Shown here: piece after piece, positions 1 to 12,729 of the stretch
Layout of the letters: every line of letters starts with the position of its first letter
Position numbering within the stretch: position 1 is the first letter of the stretch
Source: Halomonas denitrificans
GTDB taxonomy: Bacteria > Pseudomonadota > Gammaproteobacteria > Pseudomonadales > Halomonadaceae
Length of the DNA stretch: 64,000 nucleotides
Reading direction: 5' to 3'
NCBI RefSeq assembly: GCF_003056305.1
Contig: NZ_PYVX01000001.1
Span: 744,001-808,000, forward strand
The notes under the pieces: generated by a model
Seen by the model: the letters and a program-made list of their open reading frames with translations, nothing else
The model's database searches: none
Told to the model about the DNA's origin: nothing
Position numbers and translations under genes: made by a program

Positions 1-2
1 TG

Positions 3-764
3 GGCGACCGCTTCGGGGCCGCGGTCCGCCGCCGCCTGCAGCGCTACGTGGGCGAGCTCTACGGCCGCTTCGACAGCGTGCTGGCGCCCTGCACCGCCAT
101 GGCGGAGCGCCTAGCCGACTGGGGCGTCGAGCGGGTGCGGGTGCAGCCGCTGGGCGTCGACCTGGAGGCCTTCCATCCCCGCCGTCGTGACCCGGCGCTG
201 CGCCGGGCGCTCGGCGTGCACGGCCGCCAGCGCCTGCTGGTCTTCGCCGGGCGCCACTCCCCGGAGAAGCACGTCGACGTGCTGCTGGCCACCATGGCCC
301 GTCTGGGGGAGGCGTATCACCTGCTGCTGATGGGGCCCGGCATGCCGAGCCGGGCGCCCGGCAACGTCAGCGTGGTGCCCCGCTACTGCCCTCCCACCGA
401 GGTGGCCCGGGCACTGGCCAGCGCCGATGCCATGCTGCATGCCGGCACCCGCGAGACCTTCGGCCTGGTGGCCCAGGAGGCGATGGCCTGCGGCGTGCCG
501 GTGGTGGCGGCCCGGGCGGGTGCGCTCAGGGAGTACGTGCCGCTGGGGGCCGGGGTTCTCTGCCGCCCCGGCGACCCCGACGACATGGCCCGCGCCGTGC
601 GGGAGCTCTTCCTCAACGATCCCCCCGCCATGGGTCGCCACGCGCGACGCCACGTGGAGCGCCACTTCCACTGGGAGCAGGTCATCGACGACCTGTGCCG
701 TCACTACGCCGGCCTGGTCGGCGGGGTGCCCGGTGCCACCGTCAGGCGTGCCGAGCGGGCATGA
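3..764 (+). CDS. Glycosyltransferase family 4-like protein (5' end outside window)
   Basis: The frame is open from the left edge, so the N-terminus is missing. The visible C-terminal half has the GT-B/GT4 pattern: a LLVFAGRHSPEKHVD segment (start of the nucleotide-sugar domain), then TFGLVAQEAMACGVPVVAA, which carries the E-x7-E-type donor-binding motif, then a PGDPDDMARAVREL tail. It probably transfers a sugar to a lipid or polysaccharide at the cytoplasmic membrane face; donor and acceptor cannot be told. Its stop codon overlaps the ATG of the next membrane protein (ATGA), so the two are very probably translationally coupled and work together on envelope lipids or glycolipids. That shared job is inference. 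Confidence 0.85.
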   Translation, partial: GDRFGAAVRRRLQRYVGELYGRFDSVLAPCTAMAERLADWGVERVRVQPLGVDLEAFHPRRRDPALRRALGVHGRQRLLVFAGRHSPEKHVDVLLATMARLGEAYHLLLMGPGMPSRAPGNVSVVPRYCPPTEVARALASADAMLHAGTRETFGLVAQEAMACGVPVVAARAGALREYVPLGAGVLCRPGDPDDMARAVRELFLNDPPAMGRHARRHVERHFHWEQVIDDLCRHYAGLVGGVPGATVRRAERA

Positions 765-1789
765 CCGGGCCCGCCGCCGCGATCGCCTGGCGCTGGCGGC
801 ACCTGGGCCTGCTGGGCCTGGCGCTGCTCGCACCTCTGCTGGTGCCCTGGTGGCTGGGCGGCGGAGGAACCCTCGGCGCGCTCGGCGACTTCCCCGGCGC
901 CCTGCTGGCCCTGATGGTCGGCATCGCCGTGCTGTGCTGGAACCTCAATGCCGCCCGCTGGCGGCTGCTGCTCGCGGGGCGCGCCGGGCGCCTGGGGCAG
1001 CGTGGCGCCCTGGCCCTCGAGATGGCCGCCAAGTTCGCGCTGTGCGCCACGCCGGGAGGGACCGGCGGTGCCGCCACCTTCCTGCTGCTGCTGGCCCGGC
1101 GCGGCTATCCTCCGGCGCGGGCCTCGGCCATCTACCTGGTCGATCAGTGCTGCGACCTGCTGTTCTTCGCCCTGATGCTCGCGCTGCTGGTCGTCGCGAC
1201 CCTGGTCGGCGCCATCGACTGGCCGCATCGCACGCTGATCGGCGCCGCGCTGCTCGGCCTCGGCCTGCTGCTGCTCGGCCTGGGCGCGATACTGGCCGGG
1301 CTGCCCTGGCTGCTGCGGGGCCGCCCCTGGCTCTCCTGGCCGGGCCCCGGGCGGCGGCGTCGCATCGCCCGCCAGCTGCTGAGCGGTCGCCGCACCCTGA
1401 TCGCCACCCTGCGCCTGCCGCCGCGGGTGCTGGCGGCGATCTTCGCGCTCTGCGGCCTGCACTGGCTGCTGCGCTACAGCCTGCTCTATCTGGCCGTTCT
1501 CGGCATCGCCGGCCAGGGCGCGGCGCTGGACGACTGGGCCTGGACCTTCGTGGTGCAGATGCTGGCCATGGCGGCCAGCCAGTTCAGCGTGCTGCCCGGC
1601 GGCGCCGGCACCGCCGAGCTGAGCGTCGGCGCCCTGCTGATGCCGCTGATGGCGCGCGACCAGGCCGCCGCCGCCGTGGTGATCTGGCGCCTGGTCAGCT
1701 ACCACCTCTACCTGCTCGCCGGGGCGCCGATCTTCCTGGTCCTGCTCGGCCGCGCGCTGCGACGGGGTCATGCCCGGCGCAGGGCCTGA
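761..1789 (+). CDS. UPF0104 / lysylphosphatidylglycerol synthase TM-region-like membrane protein
   Basis: A 342-residue, very hydrophobic protein with about eight to nine predicted membrane helices and family-typical segments such as KFALCATPGGTGGAATF and the late QFSVLPGGAGTAELSVG. These match the flippase-like UPF0104 family related to the membrane part of MprF. The ATG at 761 is chosen because it makes a 4-base ATGA overlap with the upstream glycosyltransferase; a longer in-frame start at 695 would lie deep inside that gene. Members move or support synthesis of (glyco)lipids at the inner membrane, so with the coupled glycosyltransferase a glycolipid export role is plausible. It converges on the secretion adaptor gene, only 11 bases from its stop. 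Confidence 0.8.
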   Translation: MTGPAAAIAWRWRHLGLLGLALLAPLLVPWWLGGGGTLGALGDFPGALLALMVGIAVLCWNLNAARWRLLLAGRAGRLGQRGALALEMAAKFALCATPGGTGGAATFLLLLARRGYPPARASAIYLVDQCCDLLFFALMLALLVVATLVGAIDWPHRTLIGAALLGLGLLLLGLGAILAGLPWLLRGRPWLSWPGPGRRRRIARQLLSGRRTLIATLRLPPRVLAAIFALCGLHWLLRYSLLYLAVLGIAGQGAALDDWAWTFVVQMLAMAASQFSVLPGGAGTAELSVGALLMPLMARDQAAAAVVIWRLVSYHLYLLAGAPIFLVLLGRALRRGHARRRA

Positions 1790-1800
1790 TCCCGGGCGCC

Positions 1801-3123
1801 TCAGTCGGCGCGCAGGGCCCGGGCCAGCATGTCGGTGACCGGCTTGGCCAGGTAGCTGGCCAGCGTCCGGCTGGCGGTCTGCAGGTGGACCTCGGCCGGC
1901 ATGCCGGCCATCAGGCGCATCGTCTCGGGCATCGTCTTTCGTTCGTCCTCGCTCACCCGAACCCGCACCTCGTAGTAGCGCTCCCCCGTGGCCTCGTCCA
2001 CGAAGCTGTCGGCGGAGACCCGCCGCACGGTGCCCTCGATGACCCGCGAGCGCCCTCGGTTGAAGGCGCTGAAGCGGATCTCGGCAGGCTGCCCCGGGTA
2101 GACATGATCGACGTCCCGGTCGGCGACCCGCGCCTCGACGACGAGGGCCTCGCCCCGGGGGACGATCTCCAGGATCGTGGTGCCCGGCGCGATCACCGCG
2201 CCCCGGGTATGCACCGCCAGCCCCACCACCGTCCCCGCCACCGGCGCCGTGAGGGTGGTGCGGCGACGCTGGTCACGCAGCGCCGTCAGGCGCTCCTCGG
2301 CGTCGGCGATCTGCCGCCGGGTCTCGCGCAACCGCTCCCCCACCTCCTGGCGGAACTCCTGGACGCGCACCCGCTTCTGCAGGTCGTTCTCGCTGATCCG
2401 GGAGCGCAGGCGGGCGATCTCGGTGCGATGCTGCTCGATCTCACCCTGGTACTGCAGGATCTCCCGCTCCAGCTCGCGCAGGCGGCGATTGTCGCCCAGG
2501 CCGTCCTTGAACAGCGAGCGGTAGGCCTCGGCATCCTCGCGCAGCGAGGCCAGCTGCTCGCGACTGACCCGGATCATCGACTCGCGCCCCTCGATGCGCC
2601 GGTGCAGCTGCTCCGTCTGCTGGTCCAGCGAGGCCAGGGCCCCGTCGAGGGCCTCCCGGCGGGCATGGAAGAGGCCGCGCTGCACCGCCACCAGCTGTTC
2701 CAGCCGCGCCTCCCCGGGATCGCGCAGCTCGGGGGGGAAGCGCAGCGTCTCCTGGCCGGCCTGCTCGGCCATCAGGCGGGCCTCGGCCGCGCGGTTGATC
2801 AGGTACTGGGAGCGGGCGATCTGCAGGCGCGACTCGACCCGGGTGTCATCCAGCACCAGCAGCGGCTCGCCCTTCTCGACGCGATCGCCCTCCTCGACCT
2901 CGAGCCGCCGGACGATGCCTCCCTCGAGGTGCTGGACCGTCTTCTTGGCGGAGGCGACCGTGACCCGTCCCGGGGCGATGACCGAGACGGCGAGCTCGGC
3001 CGTGACGGCAAAGCCGCCGAAACCGCCCAGGCAGACCAGCACCAGCACCAGCCCAAGGCCGCGATGGCGACGGTCGCCGACCGGCGGCCGCCGGGAAGAC
3101 GCGCCGGCCGAAGCGGGCCTCAT
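1801..3123 (-). CDS. HlyD/PrtE-type type I secretion membrane fusion protein
   Basis: Periplasmic adaptor of a type I secretion system. The 440-residue protein has one N-terminal membrane helix (about 23-45), a lipoyl/barrel-sandwich half-motif (GGIVRRLEVEEGDRVEKGEPLL, about 68-90, shown here only as a landmark region), a long Gln/Glu/Arg-rich coiled coil (about 100-290), the second lipoyl half-motif TLTAPVAGTVVGLAVHT, and a C-terminal beta domain. Length fits the HlyD/PrtE family. Its ATG overlaps the stop of the ABC transporter gene (ATGA), so the two are one operon. No outer-membrane channel gene lies beside it; the window's TolC at 36.7-38.2 kb may serve both systems (inference). Confidence 0.93.
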   Translation of the reverse strand: MRPASAGASSRRPPVGDRRHRGLGLVLVLVCLGGFGGFAVTAELAVSVIAPGRVTVASAKKTVQHLEGGIVRRLEVEEGDRVEKGEPLLVLDDTRVESRLQIARSQYLINRAAEARLMAEQAGQETLRFPPELRDPGEARLEQLVAVQRGLFHARREALDGALASLDQQTEQLHRRIEGRESMIRVSREQLASLREDAEAYRSLFKDGLGDNRRLRELEREILQYQGEIEQHRTEIARLRSRISENDLQKRVRVQEFRQEVGERLRETRRQIADAEERLTALRDQRRRTTLTAPVAGTVVGLAVHTRGAVIAPGTTILEIVPRGEALVVEARVADRDVDHVYPGQPAEIRFSAFNRGRSRVIEGTVRRVSADSFVDEATGERYYEVRVRVSEDERKTMPETMRLMAGMPAEVHLQTASRTLASYLAKPVTDMLARALRAD

Positions 3124-4892
3124 GAGCGCTCTCCCTGGCCGGACGGGCGCCGCGCGACCTCTCGGGCGCTCCCCTCGCCATCGCGTCCCGCCATTCGCGC
3201 CAGCACGCGGTCCCGCGGACCGAACAGCCGCACGCGTCCGCCCTCCAGCACCAGCAGGCGGTCGACCCGGCGCAGCACGCCCGTGCGGTGGCTGATGACC
3301 AGCAGGGTGACGCCCTCCTGCCGCAGGGCGTCCATGGCCCCGGCGAGGGCCCGTTCGCCACGATGATCGAGGTTGCTGTTGGGCTCGTCCAGCACGACCA
3401 GGGCAGGCTTGCCGTAGAGCGCACGGGCCAGGCCGATGCGCTGGCGCTGACCGGCGGAGAGCACCCCGCCGCTCGCCTCGATGCGGGTGTCATAGCCATC
3501 AGGAAGCCGCAGGATCATCTCGTGCACGCCGGCGCGGCGGGCGGCCTCGATGACCCGGTCGCCATCGACGCTGGCAAAGCGGGCGATGTTCTCGCCGATG
3601 GTGCCGCTGAACAGCTCGACGTCCTGCGGCAGGTAGCCGAGGTGGGGGCCCAGCGCCTCGCGATCCCAGCGGGCGATATCCGCGCCATCCAGGCGCACGC
3701 AGCCGTCCCAGGCCGGCCAGACGCCCAACGCCAGCCGCGCCAGGGTCGACTTGCCCGAGGCGCTGGGGCCGATGATGCCGAGCTGCTCGCCGGGCTCGAG
3801 GCGCAGGTCGATGTCGGTCACCACGGGCCGCTGCCCTCCGGGAGCGCCGGCTGTCACGGCCTCCAGGGCCAACCGGCCCGCGGGCGGCGGCAGCGACATG
3901 GCCGGCGTCGCGGGCGGCTGATCGCGCAGCACCCTCTCGAGGCGACGGTAGGCGGCGCGCGCCCCGACGATGCCGCGCCAGCTGCCGACCAGCTGATCCA
4001 CCGGCGACAGCACCCGGCCCAGCAGGATCGAGCCGGCGATCATCATCCCCGGGGTGATGCGCTCCTCGATCACCAGCAGGGCGCCGAGCCCCAGGATCAG
4101 CGACTGCAGCAGCAGGCGCAGGGCCCGGGTCAGGCTCGAGAGCATGGCCGCCCGGTCGCTGGCCCGGGACTGCAGCCACAGGCTGGCCCGATGGCGCACC
4201 AGCCAGGGGGCGGCGATGCTCGAGCGCATGCCCATCGCCTCGAGCGCCTCGGCATTGCGCAGGTTGCCGGCGGTCAGCTCCCGGGCCCGGCTCTGCTCGC
4301 GTCCCGCTTCGTCCAGCAGCCCCCGCGTGGCCCTGTCGCTGACCACGACCAGCGTCACCAGGATGACCCCGGCGAGGCTGGCAAAGGCGCCGAACCAGGG
4401 ATCGAACAGATACAGCAGGGCGAGATAGACCGGCACCCAGGCCACATCGAAGAAGGCCAGCAGCCCTCCCCCGGCCAGTCCCTGGCGCAGGGTCGCCAGG
4501 TCGTCCAGCGGCCAGGCGGCCTGTCCGCCCGGATGGCGAAGGCTCCGCCGGAACATCGCCGCATGGAGCGGCTCGTTGACCCAGGCGTCGAGGCGGTTGC
4601 CGAGACGGACCAGGATGCCCGCCCGCACCCACTCCAGGCCGCCGACCACCAGGAACAAGAAGACCACCACCAAGGTGAGCAGCAGCAGGGTCTCCTCGCT
4701 GCCGGTGGTGATCACACGATCGTAGACCTGGAGCATGTAGAGGGCCGGCGTCAGCATCAGCAGGTTGAGGCACAAACTGAAGCCGGCCACCCAGAGCAGG
4801 GAGCCGCGACAGCTGCCAAGCGCACGCCGCAGTGTGGTGTTCGAGTCAGACGCCATAACGCTATCCGGACACCAGGCGTTGCGCCCCGGCAT
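3120..4892 (-). CDS. PrtD-type type I secretion ABC permease/ATPase
   Basis: Fused membrane and ATPase subunit of a type I secretion exporter. The N-terminal half has about six membrane helices beginning with LLWVAGFSLCLNLLMLTPAL; no C39 peptidase domain is present, which places it with the PrtD branch. The C-terminal ATPase has Walker A GPSASGKST, signature LSAGQRQRIGLARAL and Walker B LVVLDEPNSNLD. The start at 4892 has a good GGGAGGT ribosome site seven bases upstream; an internal ATG at 4856 also fits the family start but has a weak site. It is divergent from the RTX protein gene at 5185, its likely cargo. The 4-base overlap with the adaptor gene supports one transcript. Confidence 0.93.
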   Translation of the reverse strand: MPGRNAWCPDSVMASDSNTTLRRALGSCRGSLLWVAGFSLCLNLLMLTPALYMLQVYDRVITTGSEETLLLLTLVVVFLFLVVGGLEWVRAGILVRLGNRLDAWVNEPLHAAMFRRSLRHPGGQAAWPLDDLATLRQGLAGGGLLAFFDVAWVPVYLALLYLFDPWFGAFASLAGVILVTLVVVSDRATRGLLDEAGREQSRARELTAGNLRNAEALEAMGMRSSIAAPWLVRHRASLWLQSRASDRAAMLSSLTRALRLLLQSLILGLGALLVIEERITPGMMIAGSILLGRVLSPVDQLVGSWRGIVGARAAYRRLERVLRDQPPATPAMSLPPPAGRLALEAVTAGAPGGQRPVVTDIDLRLEPGEQLGIIGPSASGKSTLARLALGVWPAWDGCVRLDGADIARWDREALGPHLGYLPQDVELFSGTIGENIARFASVDGDRVIEAARRAGVHEMILRLPDGYDTRIEASGGVLSAGQRQRIGLARALYGKPALVVLDEPNSNLDHRGERALAGAMDALRQEGVTLLVISHRTGVLRRVDRLLVLEGGRVRLFGPRDRVLARMAGRDGEGSAREVARRPSGQGERS

Positions 4893-4969
4893 CCCGCCAC
4901 CTCCCTGCTTCCGACATGCCGATCGTCGACCGTCACCCGCGCCTGTTCCGGGGCATTGCCGGCGCGCCG

Positions 4970-4996
4970 TTGACGCCTTTCGACGCCGTGTATAAC
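4970..4996 (+). promoter_or_regulatory. Possible promoter of the RTX beta-helix gene
   Basis: TTGACG at 4970-4975 and TATAAC at 4991-4996, separated by 15 bases, which is short for sigma-70. It lies about 190 bases upstream of the start at 5185. The intergenic stretch 4893-5184 is clearly less GC-rich than its neighbours and otherwise holds no gene I can support. Confidence 0.35.
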
Positions 4997-5184
4997 ACTG
5001 AAAAAGCCGTGTCTTATCACGGAATGTGCGGCACCTTAACCGCCACCATCTCCATCTTCAACCTGCCAAAACCGTCTCTGATCGACGACATCATTGAATC
5101 GGATTTTCGAAGAATCATCCCAGGAAATCCGGCGATATCGGCCGAAAATGGTGTCGCAGAATCAAGACGCAAAGGAGGCATTGC

Positions 5185-7383
5185 ATGAGCTCAACCATCG
5201 AGGTTGACACGAACATCACCGCCGAGGAACTCGAGGCTTTGATCCGTGAGGCGGCGCCCGACACGACGGTGAAGCTCGCCGCCGGCGACTTCAGGTTCGA
5301 CGACGCCATCACCATCGACCGCTCCGACGTCTCCCTGGTGGGCGCGGGGAGCGACGACACGCGACTGACCTTCACCGACACGGCCCTGTCGCGAAACGAT
5401 GACTACGCGATCCACGTGGATGGCAGCGAGAACACCGACCTCGGGGCGCTTGCCGCCGACGCCGCAGAGGGCGCACGACGCCTGACGCTGCACGACACCC
5501 AGGAGATAGCCGTCGGCGACACCCTGCGGATCTGGCAGGACAACGACGATGCCTTCCTCGACGAGATCGGCGACAGCGGCTGGCGCAAGGTGGAGAACGC
5601 GGAACTGCGCACCAGCATGGCCAAGGTCGTCGCCATCGAGGGCAACGAGGTCACCCTCGATCGCGGTGTCCGCTTCGATTTCCAGTCGGGCACGGCCGAG
5701 GTGGAGCGGCTCGACACGGTGGACAACGTCGGCCTGAAGGGCTTCAGCGTCGGCTTCGAGCTCGGCGAGGCCGATGCCGGCGATTTCTCGAACACCGAGG
5801 ACGACCTGACCCACTACCGGGCGCTCTACCTGGAAGGCACGGTGAACAGCGACCTCGCGGATATCCAGGTCCATGACGGTCCCTCCACCGCCTTTCGCTT
5901 CTCCAAGACCCTGGACCCCGTCGCCGAGAACATCGAGGCCCATGGCGCCTTCAATAAGGGGAGCGGCGGCAACGGCTATGCCTATGAGCTGCACGAGAGC
6001 TACGACGGCCAATTCACCGGGCTCGAGGACAGCGGCATGCGCCACAGCCTGGTCTTCGCCTCCTGGCGCTCCTCGATGGGCAACGAGGTCCAGATCGTCG
6101 CCACCGACCGCGACATCAACTTCCACGGCGGTCGCGATCACGACAACAGCGTCCGCGTCCTGAGCTCCATCCGGGACCCGGATGCCGACGCCCTGTCAGC
6201 GGCGCTCTACGTCAACCGGGACGGCGAGAGCTTCGGCGCCCCCACCGATCCCGAGGCCAACGAGGTGGTCTTCGACTACCTGATCGGCTCACGGCGCGGT
6301 GACGAGGTCCAGGGCTCCGACGACGGCGTCTACCTCCATGGCGGCCTGGGCCACGACACCCTGTCGGGAGGGCGCGGCGATGACGTCCTCCAGGGCGGGC
6401 CCGGCGACGACTGGTACGACGGCACCGACACGCTCGACGGCGGCCAGGGCATCGACACGGCCCGCTACACCGGCGACTACGCGGACCACCAGATCCAGTT
6501 CGCCGAGCAGGGAGTCATCATCACCGGCCAGGGCAGCCACGACACCCTCACCGACATGGAGTTCGCGGTCTTCGGCGACGGCACCACCCTGCATCTCGCC
6601 TCGGGGAACGCCTTCCAGGGCACACCCATGGCGATGCCCCGCCCCGAGGAGATCCTCAGCGGTGGCGGCGACGACCCGGCCCTGAAGATCACCAGCCAGG
6701 TCACCAGCAGCTGGTCCTCGGGCCATGTCGCCGAGGTGTTCGTCGAGAACGTCTCCGCAGACGACATCCTCAACCCGGAGATAGGCTTCGCGCTGGACGC
6801 CACGATCGACACCCTGTGGAACGGCGACGTCACCCGGGAGGCCGACCGCTACTGGGTGCGGGACGACAGCGACGGCGTGCTCGCCGCCGGGGAGAGCTGG
6901 CGCTTCTCCTACAAGGCCTACGGGGACGAGACGCCACCGTCCCACCTCGCGGCCCGCACCGAGGACGGCCAGCCCCTGGAGATCCTCGGCAAGGGGGGAG
7001 CAAGGCCGGCACTGCTGGACGACGACGCCGAGCTTCTGGTCAGCGGCAACCTCACCAGCCAGTGGTCCTCGGGCTACGTGGCCGAGCTCTTCGTCGAGAA
7101 CGTCTCGGATGACGACATCATCGACCCGGAGCTGGGCTTCGATCTGCCCGCCGAGATCGAGACCCTGTGGAACGGCGATCTCCTCGAGGGGTCCGAAGGC
7201 TACCGGGTCCGGGACGACGGCGAGCTGACCCTCGCCCCGGGAGAGAGCTGGCGCTTTGCCTTCAAGGCGTACGGCGAAGACGCCCTGCCCGCCGAGATGA
7301 GCGCCCAGGACGCCTCGGGCGAGGCCCTGGACGTCCAGGTCCTGGGGCTGGGCAACACCAGCGTCGAGGAGATAGCCGGCTGA
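5185..7383 (+). CDS. Probable type I-secreted beta-helix protein with RTX repeats and two CBM2-like modules
   Basis: A 732-residue acidic protein without a Sec signal. Residues about 1-380 form a pectate-lyase-like right-handed beta-helix (opening IEVDTNITAEELEALIREA, then SLVGAGSDD). Residues about 386-412 hold calcium-binding RTX nonapeptides (GGLGHDTLSGGRGDDVL, GGPGDDW, LDGGQGIDTA). Residues about 500-600 and 615-720 are two copies of one module (TSSWSSG and TSQWSSG, TLWNGD, PGESWRF-type ends) resembling family 2 carbohydrate-binding modules. The AAAGGAGG site seven bases before the ATG fixes the start. Divergent position from the type I exporter suggests it is the cargo. It probably binds or cuts an extracellular polysaccharide; I found no alginate epimerase DPHE-like motif, so activity is unknown. 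Confidence 0.8.
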   Translation: MSSTIEVDTNITAEELEALIREAAPDTTVKLAAGDFRFDDAITIDRSDVSLVGAGSDDTRLTFTDTALSRNDDYAIHVDGSENTDLGALAADAAEGARRLTLHDTQEIAVGDTLRIWQDNDDAFLDEIGDSGWRKVENAELRTSMAKVVAIEGNEVTLDRGVRFDFQSGTAEVERLDTVDNVGLKGFSVGFELGEADAGDFSNTEDDLTHYRALYLEGTVNSDLADIQVHDGPSTAFRFSKTLDPVAENIEAHGAFNKGSGGNGYAYELHESYDGQFTGLEDSGMRHSLVFASWRSSMGNEVQIVATDRDINFHGGRDHDNSVRVLSSIRDPDADALSAALYVNRDGESFGAPTDPEANEVVFDYLIGSRRGDEVQGSDDGVYLHGGLGHDTLSGGRGDDVLQGGPGDDWYDGTDTLDGGQGIDTARYTGDYADHQIQFAEQGVIITGQGSHDTLTDMEFAVFGDGTTLHLASGNAFQGTPMAMPRPEEILSGGGDDPALKITSQVTSSWSSGHVAEVFVENVSADDILNPEIGFALDATIDTLWNGDVTREADRYWVRDDSDGVLAAGESWRFSYKAYGDETPPSHLAARTEDGQPLEILGKGGARPALLDDDAELLVSGNLTSQWSSGYVAELFVENVSDDDIIDPELGFDLPAEIETLWNGDLLEGSEGYRVRDDGELTLAPGESWRFAFKAYGEDALPAEMSAQDASGEALDVQVLGLGNTSVEEIAG

Positions 7384-7401
7384 CACGCCACCGGGCGCCC
7401 A

Positions 7402-7432
7402 CGAAAAAGGGCACCCGAGGGTGCCCTTTTCG
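7402..7432. terminator. Bidirectional intrinsic terminator between the RTX gene and sucD
   Basis: Inverted repeat AAAAGGGCACCC / GGTGCCCTTTT with a 3-4 base loop and A/T tracts on both sides. It separates two convergent genes and can end both transcripts. Confidence 0.85.
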
Positions 7433-7451
7433 ATGCTGAAGGTGTCGCGGC

Positions 7452-8323
7452 TTACCAGCCGGTGGCGACCTTCAGGGCATCGCCGATCTCGGCCAGGGAA
7501 CGCACGGTCTTGACGCCCGCCGCCTCGAGGGCGCCGAACTTCTCGTCCGCGGTGCCCTTGCCGCCGGCGATGATCGCCCCGGCATGGCCCATGCGCTTGC
7601 CCGGAGGCGCGGTCACGCCGGCGATGTAGGAGACCACCGGCTTGGAGACGTGCTCCTTGATGTAGGCCGCGGCCTCTTCCTCGGCGGTGCCGCCGATCTC
7701 GCCGATCATCACGATCGCCTCGGTCGCCGGGTCCTTCTCGAACATCTCGAGGATGTCGATGAAGTTGGAGCCCGGGATCGGGTCGCCGCCGATGCCCACG
7801 CAGGTGGACTGGCCGAAGCCGTGATCGGTGGTCTGCTTGACGGCTTCATAGGTCAGGGTGCCGGAGCGCGACACGATACCGACCTTGCCGGGCTTGTGGA
7901 TGTGGCCCGGCATGATGCCGATCTTGCACTCGCCCGGGGTGATCACGCCGGGGCAGTTCGGGCCGATCAGGCGCACGCCCAGCTCGTCGCACTTCACCTT
8001 GACGTCGAGCATGTCCAGGGTCGGGATGCCCTCGGTGATGCAGACGATCAGCTTGATGCCGGCGTTGGCGGCTTCCAGGATGGAATCCTTGCAGAACGGG
8101 GCCGGCACGTAGATCACGCTGGCCTCGGCGCCGGTCTGCTCGACGGCTTCCTTGACGGTGTTGAACACCGGCAGGCCCAGGTGCTCCTGGCCGCCCTTGC
8201 CCGGGGTCACGCCGCCGACCATCTGGGTGCCGTAGGCGATCGCCTGCTCGGAATGGAAGGTCCCCTGTCCGCCGGTGAAGCCCTGGCAGATGACCTTGGT
8301 GTTCTTGTCGATCAGGATGCTCA

Positions 8324-8324
<1 letters not shown>
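7452..8324 (-). CDS. sucD: Succinyl-CoA synthetase alpha subunit
   Basis: Converts succinyl-CoA, ADP (or GDP) and phosphate to succinate, CoA and ATP in the TCA cycle, with SucC. The 290-residue protein has the CoA-binding Rossmann start ([21 protein letters not shown]), the CoA ligase domain [19 protein letters not shown], and the phosphohistidine loop [14 protein letters not shown] near residue 245. Length equals the bacterial norm. Its ATG overlaps the sucC stop by one base (TAATG), so translation is coupled. It is the last gene of the suc block and is followed by a terminator. Confidence 0.98.
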
Positions 8325-9490
<1,166 letters not shown>

Positions 9491-9518
9491 CGATTCATGC
9501 CATTGGTTGCATGTGACT

Positions 9519-9620
9519 CGAACGGTGACACGGCCCGACGCCTCGGGGTGGCGGGCAGCGTGTCACCACCGTTCGCTTCCGATACATGGTCGGAAGCGAT
9601 GCGCCACCTGGCGGTGGCGC
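9519..9620. repeat. Cluster of three inverted repeats between lpdA and sucC
   Basis: Three consecutive stem-capable elements fill the gap: CGAACGGTGACAC (9519-9531) against GTGTCACCACCGTTCG (9560-9575); GCTTCCGA (9575-9582) against TCGGAAGC (9590-9597); GCGCCACC (9601-9608) against GGTGGCGC (9613-9620). No long T tract follows any stem on the minus strand. They may be transcript-processing or partial attenuation elements that set the lpdA:sucCD ratio; this is inference. Confidence 0.75.
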
Positions 9621-9629
9621 TTGTTGTCC

Positions 9630-12687
<3,058 letters not shown>

Positions 12688-12729
12688 GTCGTATCCCTTG
12701 TATGTTCTCTCTCGTCCCGGTGGGACGCC

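Noticed and set aside
5185..7383. Alginate C5-epimerase (AlgE-like)
   Set aside because: The beta-helix plus RTX layout fits, but I found no DPHE-type catalytic motif, and the RTX block is short.
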